14,084 nucleotides of DNA from Brachionus koreanus (taxonomy: Eukaryota; Rotifera; Eurotatoria; Ploima; Brachionidae), in NCBI GenBank assembly GCA_016987375.1, contig PJRA01000443.1, forward strand, positions 363,654 to 377,737. The letters run 5' to 3'. Position numbers and translations under genes: made by a program. Numbering within the stretch: position 1 is the first letter of the stretch; each line of letters opens with the position of its first letter. The notes under the pieces are model-generated. The model was not told the origin of the DNA. It did not search any database and saw nothing but the letters and a program-made list of their open reading frames with translations. Positions 1 through 9,852 of the stretch are shown in pieces.

Positions 1-1
1 C

Positions 2-118
2 ATTTTCCTAATATTATCTGAAGAACAAACTGTGCGCTCATTTCTTTGCACTGAAGAGCTTGAAAAAGCGAATTTGTATGTAATAAGCAAAAACGTGGTC
101 GACCAAAAAAAAAGCTGA
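2..118 (+). other. Possible 3' end of a gene (38 open codons, edge-truncated)
   Basis: The frame starting at base 2 is open for 38 codons and ends in TGA at 116-118. Its composition is mixed and protein-like (for example ...SEEQTVRSFLCTEELEKA...), unlike the low-complexity translation of the surrounding DNA. An AATAAA sits at 173-178, a plausible distance downstream for a terminal exon. I do not recognise the peptide. It could equally be another piece of the transposon debris that follows. Nothing upstream can be seen, so both identity and reality remain uncertain. Confidence 0.2.
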
Positions 119-472
119 AAATGCTTTAGTAAATTTATAATTTTTGTATTTAATAATAATTAGGTAAAAATTAATAAAATATATTATTGATGTAGATTCT
201 TAGATTATGATTATAAATATTAATTAAAATATTTTTTCAGTTAAAACACTTCTTCATCTTTTTTGCTGAGTCATTAAATTTTGCGTTTTTTAAAAGGTTT
301 GATACTTTTGATTTCAGTATTCTTGTAATTCTAAAACTTAAATAAATGTTAAAATAAAGATAATTTAATTAACCTTTTTTTAACCAAAAATTTTTCAGTG
401 AAAAATTTTGGTGGAAGGTCATTCTCGATCAGAATGCTGTGAACACGACTGTTGAGAGCAACCCCAAGCTTA
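119..472. other. AT-rich non-coding stretch
   Basis: No convincing reading frame or RNA is visible. The stretch contains an AATAAA at 173-178 that could serve the putative gene tail at the left edge. Otherwise it is AT-rich sequence leading into the mariner-like relic. Confidence 0.4.
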
Positions 473-703
473 GTACTCATTTGGTGGTATTTCCAAGAGG
501 TAACACACTTTGAGCTGGTTCCAGACGATTCACAAGCTTTTTTCTGAAAAATTAAAAGGAATGTTTTCTTTTTTGAATCATAAGCTAAGTTTGTTTCTTC
601 AAGATAAAGCTTGTATTCTTAGATCTAGAAAAATAATGGAAAAATAGAAGAGCTGAAAGGGATTGAACTTCTTCCTCATCTTTCTCCTTCTTATTATCAT
701 CTT
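473..703 (+). pseudogene. Decayed mariner/Tc1-type transposase relic
   Basis: Two blocks in the same plus-strand frame resemble mariner transposase. The first (473-523) reads VLIWWYFQEVTHFELVP, matching the family block built around a WWD-x2-G segment followed by an ELLP-like end. The aspartate after the tryptophan pair is Tyr here. The second (641-703) reads KIEELKGIELLPHLSPSYYH, matching the LPH...SPDLAPSDYHL region with several residues missing, including the position of the final catalytic aspartate. Stop codons separate the blocks. No terminal inverted repeats were found. This is an inactive fragment identified from motif memory, so the exact mariner subfamily is open. Confidence 0.55.
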
Positions 704-811
704 GTCATTTACTGATCAAGTGTTTAAAGATTATGAACCAAATGGTCAAGTTGTCGAACTTGAAACCAAAGTAGAGGTTGATGGGGAGTTGAATGAATAA
801 GTGTTACTAAA

Positions 812-898
812 GGTAGAAGAGGTGGAAAATTCAATGAAAACTACAACTTTTGCGGTAAACATGGTCATAAAAAAGTTGAGTGAAGAAAAAAGCGTGGA
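812..898 (+). pseudogene. Gag-type CCHC zinc-knuckle relic (Ty1/copia-like)
   Basis: In the frame beginning at 812 the translation runs from a Gly/Arg-rich stretch (GRRGGKF) into NENYNFCGKHGHKKVE, a stop codon and then RKKRG. The spacing fits CX2CX4HX4C. The second Cys (851-853) and the His (866-868) are present. The first Cys position is Tyr (TAC, 842-844) and the last is a TGA stop (881-883), each one base from a Cys codon. A basic Gly/Arg-rich run before the knuckle and a basic run after it is typical of Gag in copia-type retrotransposons and of some cellular RNA-binding proteins. No protease, integrase or LTR is visible nearby, so it is an isolated broken fragment. Confidence 0.45.
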
Positions 899-1518
899 AT
901 ATGAATATAGAATAATATTAGAACTTCATTTACTAATAATGGCTTTAAGTTTAACCAAAATTATTACAATGTTTTTTTATTAGGAGGCTCAGTTTTTTAA
1001 AGGATGGTATTTTAGTTACCAAGTTGAAGTAGGTTGTCGCGATTTTTTGGGCTCTAAAAGCCGTGAATGCTTTTTTTTGATTCATTCTAATATTTAATTT
1101 TTTTTATTTATCAATTTTAAATTATGGATTATTAATATGGAGAACCCAATTAAAAAAAATTAATATAAGAACTTTAAAAATAATTGAGTTTGAAATTCAT
1201 ATTTGATTGAAATTTAAACAATTTTGTAAAGATATAATGTTTTTTTGTCAGATATGAAAAATAGCATTTATGAGATATTTTTGGTATTTTGTCAGATTTG
1301 AATACATCAAATTTTTAGTAGAAATGTCAGATATGAAATTTTCAAATGTCTTTTTGAATTGCATTTAGGCAAAAAAAAATCATCAATTTTACGACAATTC
1401 CTCTTATTCAAGGCTTAAGTGATCTGTTTGGGTTTTGCAGTACTCACAACCAGACTTGTGCAAAAGTAAAAAAAAAAGTCTTTTGAAAGTCAAGTTAGAT
1501 ACTTGAGTTGAAGAAAAT
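899..1518. other. AT-rich non-coding stretch with a short dispersed motif
   Basis: No gene is supported. The motif GTCAGATATGAAA occurs at 1247-1259 and 1326-1338, and a variant GTCAGATTTGAA at 1291-1302, all in direct orientation within about 90 bases. An imperfect hairpin lies at the right end: acttgagttgaa (1501-1512) pairs with ttcaagtcaagt (1520-1531), with one mismatch. Confidence 0.4.
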
Positions 1519-1532
1519 ATTCAAGTCAAGTC
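1519..1532. repeat. Direct repeat, left copy (ATTCAAGTCAAGTC)
   Basis: The 14-base word ATTCAAGTCAAGTC is repeated exactly at 1986-1999, bracketing the antisense LINE fragment. It resembles a target-site duplication. However, the bracketed LINE piece is internal rather than a 3' end, so simple retrotransposition does not explain it. Confidence 0.6.
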
Positions 1533-1985
1533 TTTTGATTTTCAAGATTTCAAATCTTGCTTATTAACTTTAGAAGCTCCTCTGTATTTTGCAAAGGCAC
1601 TAAACTTGAGTTGACATGCCAACTTAATTTCTCGGTTGAACCAGTCTGGGTTTTTAGTCGAACGGTCTAACAACACAACTTTCTTTGGTATACATTTTAG
1701 TATTATCTCATTGTATTTCTTCTGAAACATCTCACAACATTTATCAGCATTTTTTTCATTTAGTAAACATGACCATTCAACAGAATTAAAGTCTTTTCTA
1801 ATTTCGTCATAGTTCCCTTTTTTGTAGTTAAGTCGTTTAATCAGTTTTGTATTAGTTTTGACTCCTTCGTTAATAATTGTTTCAAATAACAAGCTAGAAT
1901 GCAGTCTCATTTTCCCAGTGCACCCAATTGGTGGCTTGATTTCAATATTATAAACAATGTCTGGATCATCAGAGATTCCAAAAAA
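1533..1985 (-). pseudogene. LINE fragment: endonuclease end to reverse-transcriptase linker
   Basis: The minus strand is open for about 149 codons (1991 down to 1542) without a stop. It matches the segment of a non-LTR retrotransposon ORF2 between the apurinic endonuclease and the reverse transcriptase. Landmarks are SDDPDIVYNIEIKPPIG (end of the endonuclease), NYKKGNYDEIRKDF, and PDWFNREIKLACQLKFSAFA, a typical tryptophan/basic linker of Jockey/CR1-type elements. The endonuclease Ser-Asp-His motif expected just after PPIG is not recognisable; the stretch reads CTGKMRLHSS. The frame opens with TTG rather than ATG, so it is not an independent gene. No RT core or 3' tail is attached. Confidence 0.75.
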
Positions 1986-1999
1986 ATTCAAGTCAAGTC
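1986..1999. repeat. Direct repeat, right copy (ATTCAAGTCAAGTC)
   Basis: Exact copy of 1519-1532. It is followed by tcaaagacttttttt (1998-2012), which is a near-perfect inverted match to aaaaaaagtcttttga at about 1471-1486, so the LINE fragment is bracketed by both direct and inverted short repeats. Confidence 0.6.
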
Positions 2000-2485
2000 A
2001 AAGACTTTTTTTCGAAAAAAAAATTTAAAGCTTTTTGAAAAACTCACTCTGCTCACAATCTGACCAAATGTTAAGCACTATGATTCTTAAAATAGTAAAA
2101 AGTATGATCAAAGTATTTGAGAGAATTTTAATTTAAATAAAAAGGGATTTTTATTTTAAAATAATTCCAAAATGGTTTAAAAAAAAATCTAATTTTTAAA
2201 TAAAAATTGACACTTTATATCTTAATTAATTTATCTGACAATGTGTATCCGACGGATTCGCATTCATCCTTTTGTAAATATTAGGCAAAATAAAAGGCTT
2301 CGATAAAATCTGAAAAATGAAATTTGATCAGAAATTTTACTGTTTGATAAAATTTGTAAATCAATTTTGCAGTTATCAGATATTTAAGCCTAGTGTTTTC
2401 TACAAAGAGTTTTAATTTTAAGCTAATATGATCATCTAAGAATTAACTAAAATTTGTTTTTTAATTGAAAATTTTTTATTTAAAG
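2000..2485. other. AT-rich non-coding DNA, probably the 3' part of an intron
   Basis: No exon-like frame is visible. The stretch ends in tttttatttaaag, a plausible 3' splice site with its AG at 2484-2485. The reading frame upstream of the AG is intron-like and has no ATG, while protein-like spectrin sequence begins immediately after it. The intron very likely extends leftwards through the transposon debris and beyond the window. Confidence 0.6.
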
Positions 2486-5400
2486 GTTGATTATCATCAA
2501 AGGATAATGAAAAATCTTCCATCTCGTAATTCACTAAATGATCTTCAAAATTGGCTTTGTGAAGCAAACGAAAGAATGAAAAGAATTGATTCAAATATCG
2601 AAAATGATCGACCAATAGATTTAAAAAAGCTTGAATCATTTAAAAAACAAATTGGTCATTTAAGAGAAGAATTGCTAAATGAAAAAGAAATTGAATTTAA
2701 ATTTTGTTCTGAGATAATTGAAAACGAAAAAAATCAGGGATTTTTTGATTTGAGCATTCAGGAAACTTCTGTATTAATCAAAAGTGAATTTGAAAAATTA
2801 AAACAGAAAATTAGTTCAAGTCTAGAAAGAATCGAAATTTCAATTCTAAAATTAAACGAATTTAATAGATGCATAGGCCAAATAAAAATATGGCTTGAAA
2901 ATAAAATCAAGCAGGCTGAAATGGAAAAAATGACCAAGTTCAAAACAAATTTTGATGAAAGCACCATTTTAATGGACGACATGGAAAATTTTACTAGTTT
3001 AGAAGAAGAAAAAACTTTGGCAAAACAAATAGTTGGACTTCATAATGAACTTGATGAAATTCGTTCATTTTGGCTTGATGACAAAATTCTTAATGATCCA
3101 CTTATTCATTCACTAATATACGAATATATCATTCAAGAATTAGATGAGCTCAAGAGTAATTTGGAAAAAATTGACATCTTTAATCAAGTTAAAATTCAAA
3201 ACAATTTCACCAACATGAAGCAAACATTTTCTGCTGAAATTACTGAACTAAATCTACGTCTACAAAATGAGCTCAATTTTGTTTTGAATGGAAAAATGAC
3301 AACTTTAGTTCAGTATTCAACAGCAGTTAATAATCTAAAGCAAATATTGAATGACTTAGAGTTTAAACGAGGTGAAATGACCAAAAACCTGAAAAAATTT
3401 GAAGTTGATTTAAAGTCAAGTGAACTTCCAGTTATTGTAAATTTATCAAATAGTACTAGTCTATTGCTAGATCCGCATTTAAAACATTCTATTTTGAACA
3501 ATTTGACTAATCGTGAATTGGAAAACAAGGCAAAAAATGCTATTTACCAAGCCGAAATGGACATTATTCATAATTGGAAAAAATATGATGAAATATTAGA
3601 AAACCTATTTGCATGTCTAGAACAAACTAGAGAAAAGCTGTGCCAAGATCTTAGTAACATTGATTCTGTGCATGGTAGTGAAGATTTGGTTGCGATGTCA
3701 AACTTATTTGAACAAACAGCTAATGAAATGAAAAAAAATATGAATTTATTCTCAAATCTAGAACACTTTAGTCAAAATTTCTATTCATTAAATGAAAATG
3801 TGAAAGGTCAAATGATCCAAAACAAAAAAAATATCGAACTAAAATTTGAAGAATTGTCTAAACTAATTGAAAATTTAAGTGATAAATTGGCAAGAGCTGA
3901 AAAAGAGCATAAAATGTACACCAAATTAGTAGATGATGCTGAGCATATTATTTTGAAATCAGACAAAATTATAGCAGAAAATGCTTGTCTAGATAATTTG
4001 GAGAATCGCTTATCTGCTGAAATAAAAAAAAATTGTCTCGATATTGAAACTTTGGAAAATGAATTAAGAAACAAAATGAGTGACTTTAAGAATTTGAATA
4101 TAAAAGATAGCGAATCTATAGATAGAATCTATCAAATTACATCACAATGTTCAACCAATTTAAACCAACTGAGAGACATTCGAATCAAACTACTAGATCA
4201 GATACAAGAAAGAAACTATTTGACAGAAATTAAACTGAATGATTTAGAATCGTTTCTGAATACTATTGAAAATTTTATGGAGAAGAAATTTAGAGATCCT
4301 TGCGCACCTGATCCAAACGAAAATTTATTAGAAACATATCTTAATTGTATAAAATATTTGCAAACAAATGATTTAGAACTAAGCAAATGGGAATTTTGTC
4401 TTGATCATTTGGAAATTGAAATTGATGAAATGTGCCAGAAGCAAAAAATATTAGTGCTGAAAGATCGCATTCAAAATTGTCGAAAATTTGTACGAACTCT
4501 GATAGCCAAAGAGGGTATTTTTGATCAATTTCTAAAGATTAAAGACTTGTACACTTTGATTGAAAATAGTGATTTTAAATTAACTAATGACGAAGCAAAG
4601 CTTTTAGATTTAAAAGAAGACTTTTTAAATCTAAGGCTTAGAATTGAACAATTGACTAGTGATATACAAATAATAGATTTTAATTTTATCAATTTGAATT
4701 GTTTTCAAAATATAGAAAATAAGATAAATAAATGCATAGAAAATTTTATGGAAAAAAACAATTTGGAGAGAAATTTTAGGACAAATTTGATTAAAATTGA
4801 TGCAAAAATAAATGAAATAGATTTAAAGCTTTCATCCGAAATGAGCGAGTTTATCACTGATCTTTCAGCCTATGAGAAAAAATTGTCCAATTTGAAGCAG
4901 CTAAAGTCAGTCATAACTGATAACAATCTACGCTTTGAAATCGACAATGTTCAAAATTTAGCTGAAAGTTTGCAAGCAACTCATGAATTTCAAAAAGTCA
5001 AAATAAAATATTTGGATCTAAGCTGTGAAATAGATAAGGCCATAAGCAATTATGATTATGAATACGATCATTTAAAACAAATTGTAAATAAAGCTCAACA
5101 ATTGCTAAATCTAATAAAAGAATCACATGAAGACTTGACTAGGTTGAAAATAAGTAGTAGCGAGGATCAATTGGAAACCGAATCTGAGCTTAGTGCCGAT
5201 CAAATACTCAATCATATCAAGTACAATGTTTTAAATCGTCTTAGAGAAAATGAATTTGTCAAAAATGACATACTCGAATTATATTCCAAGTATTTGAACA
5301 AAAGCTCGGATAAATCCATTGATTTGATTAAGGAAATAGTGGACAAGCTGGTATTTGAATGGAATATTATAAATGAAAGATGTTTAAACAAAATAAAAAA

Positions 5401-6088
5401 ATTTGAAATGTTCAAGACTAGATTGACAGATGTTGACCGAAGGCTGAATAGAATTAGAGAGTATACGCAATCAATGGAGACTTATGTTCGATATGAAATG
5501 TTTAACAATTTTGATTTGACTGACATGAAGCAGATTATGGCTAAAAAAGCTGAGCTTGAGAACTTGCTTAATTGCTTGATTGCAAAAGATCAGAATACAG
5601 AATCTGTTTTTAAACAAGCCATGAATATGTACAAAACAAATACACAACAACTTGCATTTATATCAACCTTGAAAGCAAGGTGGGATGATTTGAAAATTAT
5701 AATTCGAGATAAAATTCTAAAATTAAGCAATATTTGGCTGTTTTTAAATGACCAAATCGAGAATTTCTATATAATTTTAAACAAAACAGAAGATTTCTAT
5801 ACAAATATACTTTTGAATGCTAATTACTTGGTCATTGATGAAAATGAAATTAAAAATTTCGAGTATTCAAAATATACCAGTTTTTTCAGACTAATTGAAG
5901 ACTTGTATGCTACAATAAATGAGGACAATAAATTGATTAAGTATTTAAACGAATCGTTTATCAACTTTTCAAAGTATGTTTATGATTTTGAATCATCACA
6001 ATGTTTGGAAAAAATAAAAGAAAAACTGATGGAAATAAATTCTAGATGGGATGCTCTTCATAATGATATAGCTGTAAAAATTAGATTG
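2486..6088 (+). CDS. Giant spectrin-repeat protein, large 3603-bp exon (partial gene)
   Basis: This exon encodes 1201 residues of almost uninterrupted amphipathic helix, with no stop. It reads as a chain of roughly ten or eleven divergent spectrin repeats. Helix-A/C tryptophans are visible at exon residues 23 (LQNWLCEANERM), 136, 196, 364, 635, 959, 1066 (ARWDDL), 1084 and 1188 (SRWDAL). The two RWD-L motifs lie 122 residues apart, about one repeat. The exon opens at VDYHQRIMKNLPSR, the end of one repeat running into the next, so upstream exons must exist outside the window. The open frame reaches back to a TTG at 2465, but the AG at 2484-2485 is the likelier boundary. It ends at a GTAAGA donor (6089). 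Such proteins (nesprin/MSP-300, spectraplakin or dystrophin relatives) are cytoskeletal spacers linking actin to membranes or nuclei. No actin-binding, KASH, GAS2 or EF-hand domain is visible, so the subfamily is not assigned. Confidence 0.88.
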
Positions 6089-6118
6089 GTAAGAATATAT
6101 TTGACTAAAAAAATCTAA

Positions 6119-6450
6119 TTAAAAAAGGACACTGCAAAAATAAGGATTTTCTCCACCGTCTTATAAAGTTTTTCTTATCCTGAGCCATTGTTTGCTATCT
6201 TCCATACGAATGGAATTTTCAAAAATTATTAAACCTACTTATCCAATGTATTTTTGAATAATTTTTGGTTACATGGCATTGATTGTATAAAAAATTCACT
6301 TTGAAAAAATTAATTTACATATGATATATAAATGGCGATATCATTGTCAATATCACTAGATTTGCTAGCTAACTAAACCATAAGCACTTTATTTATTGTG
6401 TATAATTAATCTGGAAATTATCGTAAAAAACCCTTTTGAATATCTAAAAA
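6119..6450. other. Intronic AT-rich DNA, no gene seen
   Basis: Intron sequence between the donor and the sense-strand LINE relic. No coding frame or RNA is supported. The last part (about 6420-6450) may be further decayed LINE sequence, but I could not align it with confidence. Confidence 0.35.
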
Positions 6451-6749
6451 ACTATTACAAGTTCTATTATAGATTACTGTTTTTTAATCTAATTCTTACA
6501 TCAAAAACCAATCTTTTAAGGCTTCAATAACCCCAGAATATCTTTGTTAAATATATCTATAATTCTTCTCTTGATATCTTTTCAGACCTCCTGGTAAATT
6601 TTTTAGAAGAGATAAAGCTTGATAGTATTGAATTTCGCATCGATAAATTATTTCTAAGATATCTAAGAAATAATTTTTTGCATAAGAATGTGTTTACTCA
6701 GAAATTAGTTAAGGACTGTTTTGCTACTTTGGTTAATAGCTATTGTTAG
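6451..6749 (+). pseudogene. LINE ORF2 C-terminal relic in sense orientation
   Basis: Unlike its neighbours, this relic is on the plus strand. A first frame (from 6451) gives ITSSIIDYCFLI, matching the GSILDYSF block of the two antisense LINE copies. After a frameshift, the frame from 6495 to the TAG at 6747-6749 gives LTSKTNLLRLQ, a stop (6528-6530), PQNIFVKYIYNSSLDIFSDL and then IEFRIDKLFLRYLRNNFLHK with NVFTQKLVKD. These line up with NIKKLQAIQNTSVRSILKL and IEKIDARQANLFKRYIKSSL in the other copies. It covers only the region after the RT core and has no ATG. The identification rests on this internal comparison. Confidence 0.6.
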
Positions 6750-6901
6750 AATAAAACATCTTTGTCTTAGTCTGGGATAATATCAGTCAATGGTTGAACG
6801 ATAAAAAATTGTTTTATTTTATTTGTTTTCTGCTCCTTCAGAGTAAAGTAAAAATAAAATAAAAATAGAGTAAATCAGCTAAAAAAAAAATTAAAGAAAG
6901 T
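6750..6901. other. Junction between two tail-to-tail LINE relics
   Basis: The 3' end of the sense-strand LINE relic meets the 3' end of the antisense copy here. The stretch contains A/T-rich simple sequence (aaaataaaataaaaataga near 6848), possibly the remains of 3' tails. Confidence 0.35.
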
Positions 6902-7971
6902 TTAAAAGACATAGGTTGTTACATGTGACAGAAATTTACATAATTGAAGCTTCATGAAAAAAAGAGGAAATAGTAAGGTAGCAATTACACAATGGTATTC
7001 AATATATCTTGATTCAAAGCCTTGTTTGTATTCATCCACTAATCTGACAACCAATGGAATAAAATGACTCAGTCCTGCCCCAACACATCTCTCACTCAAC
7101 TCAAAAAGCTGATTCGAGACTGTTAGTTATTTAAGTTTATTAAAAGCCTTATAATGCAACATGTTAGAGAGAGTATCATATTTTAACTTAAGGATAGATC
7201 TGACTGATGTGTTCTGAATTGCTTGTAGTTTTTTGATATTATTTTCTGAAAATCAATTCAAGCAAGAAAAAGAATAGTCTAAAATTGATCCGACTAAAAT
7301 TTTATATAGATTTCCTAGTGTGTTTTTAGTAAGACCCCATTTTTTATTTGACAATATCTTAATAATATTTAACCTTTTATTGCAGCGTCTTTTAATTTCG
7401 TCTACTAGTATATTAAAGTTTAACTTGGAATCAAATTTAATGCCAAGAAACTTGATTTCTCTTTGGCTCACTATTCTGTTTCCATAAATTTTTTAGTTTT
7501 GATTTCCACTCTCTTTTTTGTACCTAGAAAAGATTACAGCACACGTCTTTTCAACTGATATCTTCATTTTCAATTTAATAAGTCATTGTTCTAGTTCGTA
7601 AGTGTATTTATTTATCTTATTTTTAAGGTTACCCTCTTTGTTATAAATGAAGAATGTAACTAGATCATATGCAAAAAGCAGAGAGTATTCATTATTTGTT
7701 TTGTTTCTTTTTGGAATATCATTAACATATATACTAAATAAAAGAGGACTGATTACTGAGCCTTGAGAAACACCTGCAGTTATTTGGTATTCTTCGCTCA
7801 GGTGATCATTCACATTAACTTTAAATGTCCTAGAGCCTAAAAAGGATCTAATCCAGTTAGTCAAGTAATGGGGTGGATTCATTTTAATCAATTTAAAAAG
7901 TAAACCTTCATGCCAGAGTCTATCGAAGGCTTTAGAAATATCAAAAACAGGCTGCAAACTTTTTTTTTCTA
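6902..7971 (-). pseudogene. 5'-truncated LINE copy A (RT palm to C-terminus)
   Basis: One continuous minus-strand frame of about 355 codons, interrupted by four in-frame stops but no frameshift. In order it shows RT motif A (VFDISKAFDRLWHEGLLFKL), motif B (AGVSQGSVISPLLFSIYVND), motif C (LLFAYDLVTFF), the LGI-fD segment (IKFLGIKFDSKLNFN), GSILDYSFSCLN, NIKKLQAIQNTSVRSILKL and the C-terminal LFELSERCVGAG...FIPLVV block. Motif C should read F-A-D-D; the first Asp is Tyr here (7667-7669). The stop at 7583-7585 (TGA) lies where the neighbouring copy has Trp, consistent with a single G-to-A change. The element starts inside the RT domain, as expected for 5' truncation. It probably belongs to a Jockey/CR1-like clade. 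Confidence 0.88.
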
Positions 7972-8510
7972 TTAAATGATTTCACATTTTTTTAAAAATT
8001 TTTTATTTGTAACATTTTATGCTCTTTTTTTCAATTAGTTATTAAAATTTAAGTCCCATGAACAAAAAAAAACAATTAAGTAAAAAACAATATTTAAGAA
8101 TGTAATAATTGGAATGGAATGTAATTGTAATTTAAAATTTTTAAAATATAAGCAACTGAAAAATATTTTTTTTTAAATGGAAATCAGTTGTGTACAAAAT
8201 AATGTGCTCTTACTGTTGAAAATAGATTGAATCTTGTTTATATAAAGAATATTTACAAACAAATAAGGCTTCTCATCATTTGTTCAAAGAAAAAAATTTG
8301 TGTCTTGAATAATTCTGACTAACTGATTCTTTTTTTTTTAAAGTTTGTTAATTATTTAAAATGGCTTCGAGTAATAAAACTCCTTTCGCCATTGAATTAA
8401 AATTTAAAAAAAAAGTGTCCAAATAAGAAGTGATAGGTTGGTTTTTTATTTTTTTCAGTTTGTATACATAAATATTAGAAATAATAGAATAGAAATGAGT
8501 ATTTAACGAA
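7972..8510. other. Intronic AT-rich DNA between LINE copies
   Basis: The stretch lies between the 5'-truncated end of LINE copy A and the 3' end of copy B. No gene is supported. The part nearest 8510 may be copy B's 3' untranslated region. Short open frames here are low-complexity. Confidence 0.35.
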
Positions 8511-9852
8511 CTACAGTATATTAGAAGTCCATTGGAGAAGTTCATTTGAGACTTGACAAAGAGGGGTTTTGGATTCGGAGCTTCTTGAGCTTTCAATGAA
8601 AACATCAATATAGTCCTGTATAAGAGATATAATCAAATTGTTTTTGAAGACTAGACTGCTTTTAATATATCTTTTAAAGAGGTTTGCTTGCCGAGCATCG
8701 ATCTTTTCAATTTTTTGAGACTCGAGGAAACTAAAAAATTGGATCGAGGGGGGTGTCATATGGTAAAAGATAAATTGATTTGAACGCTGTATTCTGTAGA
8801 ACTTATAACCTCTGTAGGCTGGTTTGGGATATACGTGATAGTGCGAAAAAGCTATAGTCTAAGATTGACCCAACAAGTGCTGTGTAGACTCCAGTTTTTT
8901 TGACAAAATCTTTACAATGTTTACCCTGTCGAGGCATCTAGAACGAATGAAATCAACTTGAGAATTGAAGCAAAGACTTTGGTCAAACATTATACCAAGA
9001 AAGACTGGGGAATTATTGTAAGCTATTTGTTTGCCGAATAGTTTCAAGTTTAGGGTTTGATTCTTTGAGGAGTTACCAGAGAAGAATATGTGACTGCATT
9101 TGATTATGCGACATTTTTAGTCTCCATTTCTGGAGCCATAGCTGTATTTTTTTAAAATAATTATTAATTATGTTATTAATGTTTCCATATTTTTTGAAAA
9201 TGAAGAATTTAACAAGATTGTCAGCGAATCCGAGGGAATAGGATTGATTTTTTTGGTCTTGCTTAGGGATGTCATCAATGAAAATAGTAAAAAGTAAGAG
9301 ACTAATGACTGCACCTTGCGGGACACCAGTTTCAATGAGTCCTTCAGATTCAAAATTGTTAAGCTTGATAAAGAACTTACGATTTTTTAGAAAGTTAACA
9401 AGACATTCTAAGATTTAAAGGAGAGCTTCACTTTTGCTGAGTTTGAAAATGACTCCGCTGTGCCAAACCTTGTCAAACACTTGTGAAATGTCAAAAAAAA
9501 AGAGAGTATACTTTTTTCTTTCTTACTAGAGTCTCAGAGACCTGGGTTAGGACAGCTGACAAGACAGCGACAGCTGGTGACGCTAACTGGACGGTATTTA
9601 GATGGGTCTGAGATGGTTGTTTTTTTTAGGTATCATAGTTATTTTGGAGATTTTCCAGTTGTCAGGGATTTCAGATTTGACTAGACAGGCGTTGAAGAAA
9701 CTTAGTAATTTGTTTAAGAAAGAGTCTGGAAAATTTTTTAACATCCGGTTGAAGATATTATCAGGACCAGGTGTTGAGTCATCTTTTAATTTTTTTAATG
9801 TCTTCTTTAGCTCTTCAATGGTGATTTCGGGACTACCTTTTTCAATAATTTT
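8511..9852 (-). pseudogene. LINE copy B, RT to C-terminus, with internal deletion and frameshifts
   Basis: Read on the minus strand this copy begins before the RT core: EELKKTLKKLKDDSTPGPDN, LLSFFNACLVKSEIPDNWKI, ITMIPKK and, after a frameshift, DPSKYRPVSVTS (9852 to about 9570). It jumps directly to motif A (FDISQVFDKVWHSG, about 9490), so the roughly 100 residues normally lying between are missing. Motif B is ETGVPQGAVISLLLF and motif C is GFADNL, where the second Asp is Asn (9217-9219). Further frames give FLGIMFDQSLCFNSQ (8859-9047), VGSILDYSFFALS (about 8840) and KIEKIDARQANLFKRYIKSS with SSESKTPLCQV (8511-8759). At least two frameshifts and several stops make it non-functional. It is related to, but clearly diverged from, copy A. 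Confidence 0.87.

Noticed and set aside
801..983. Plus-strand 60-residue open frame
   Set aside because: It starts with GTG, has no recognisable features, and overlaps the CCHC knuckle that is read in a different frame.
2465..2485. Start of the spectrin frame at 2465
   Set aside because: The codon is TTG and the seven codons before the AG at 2484-2485 look intronic. The protein begins mid-repeat, so this is an internal exon rather than a gene start.
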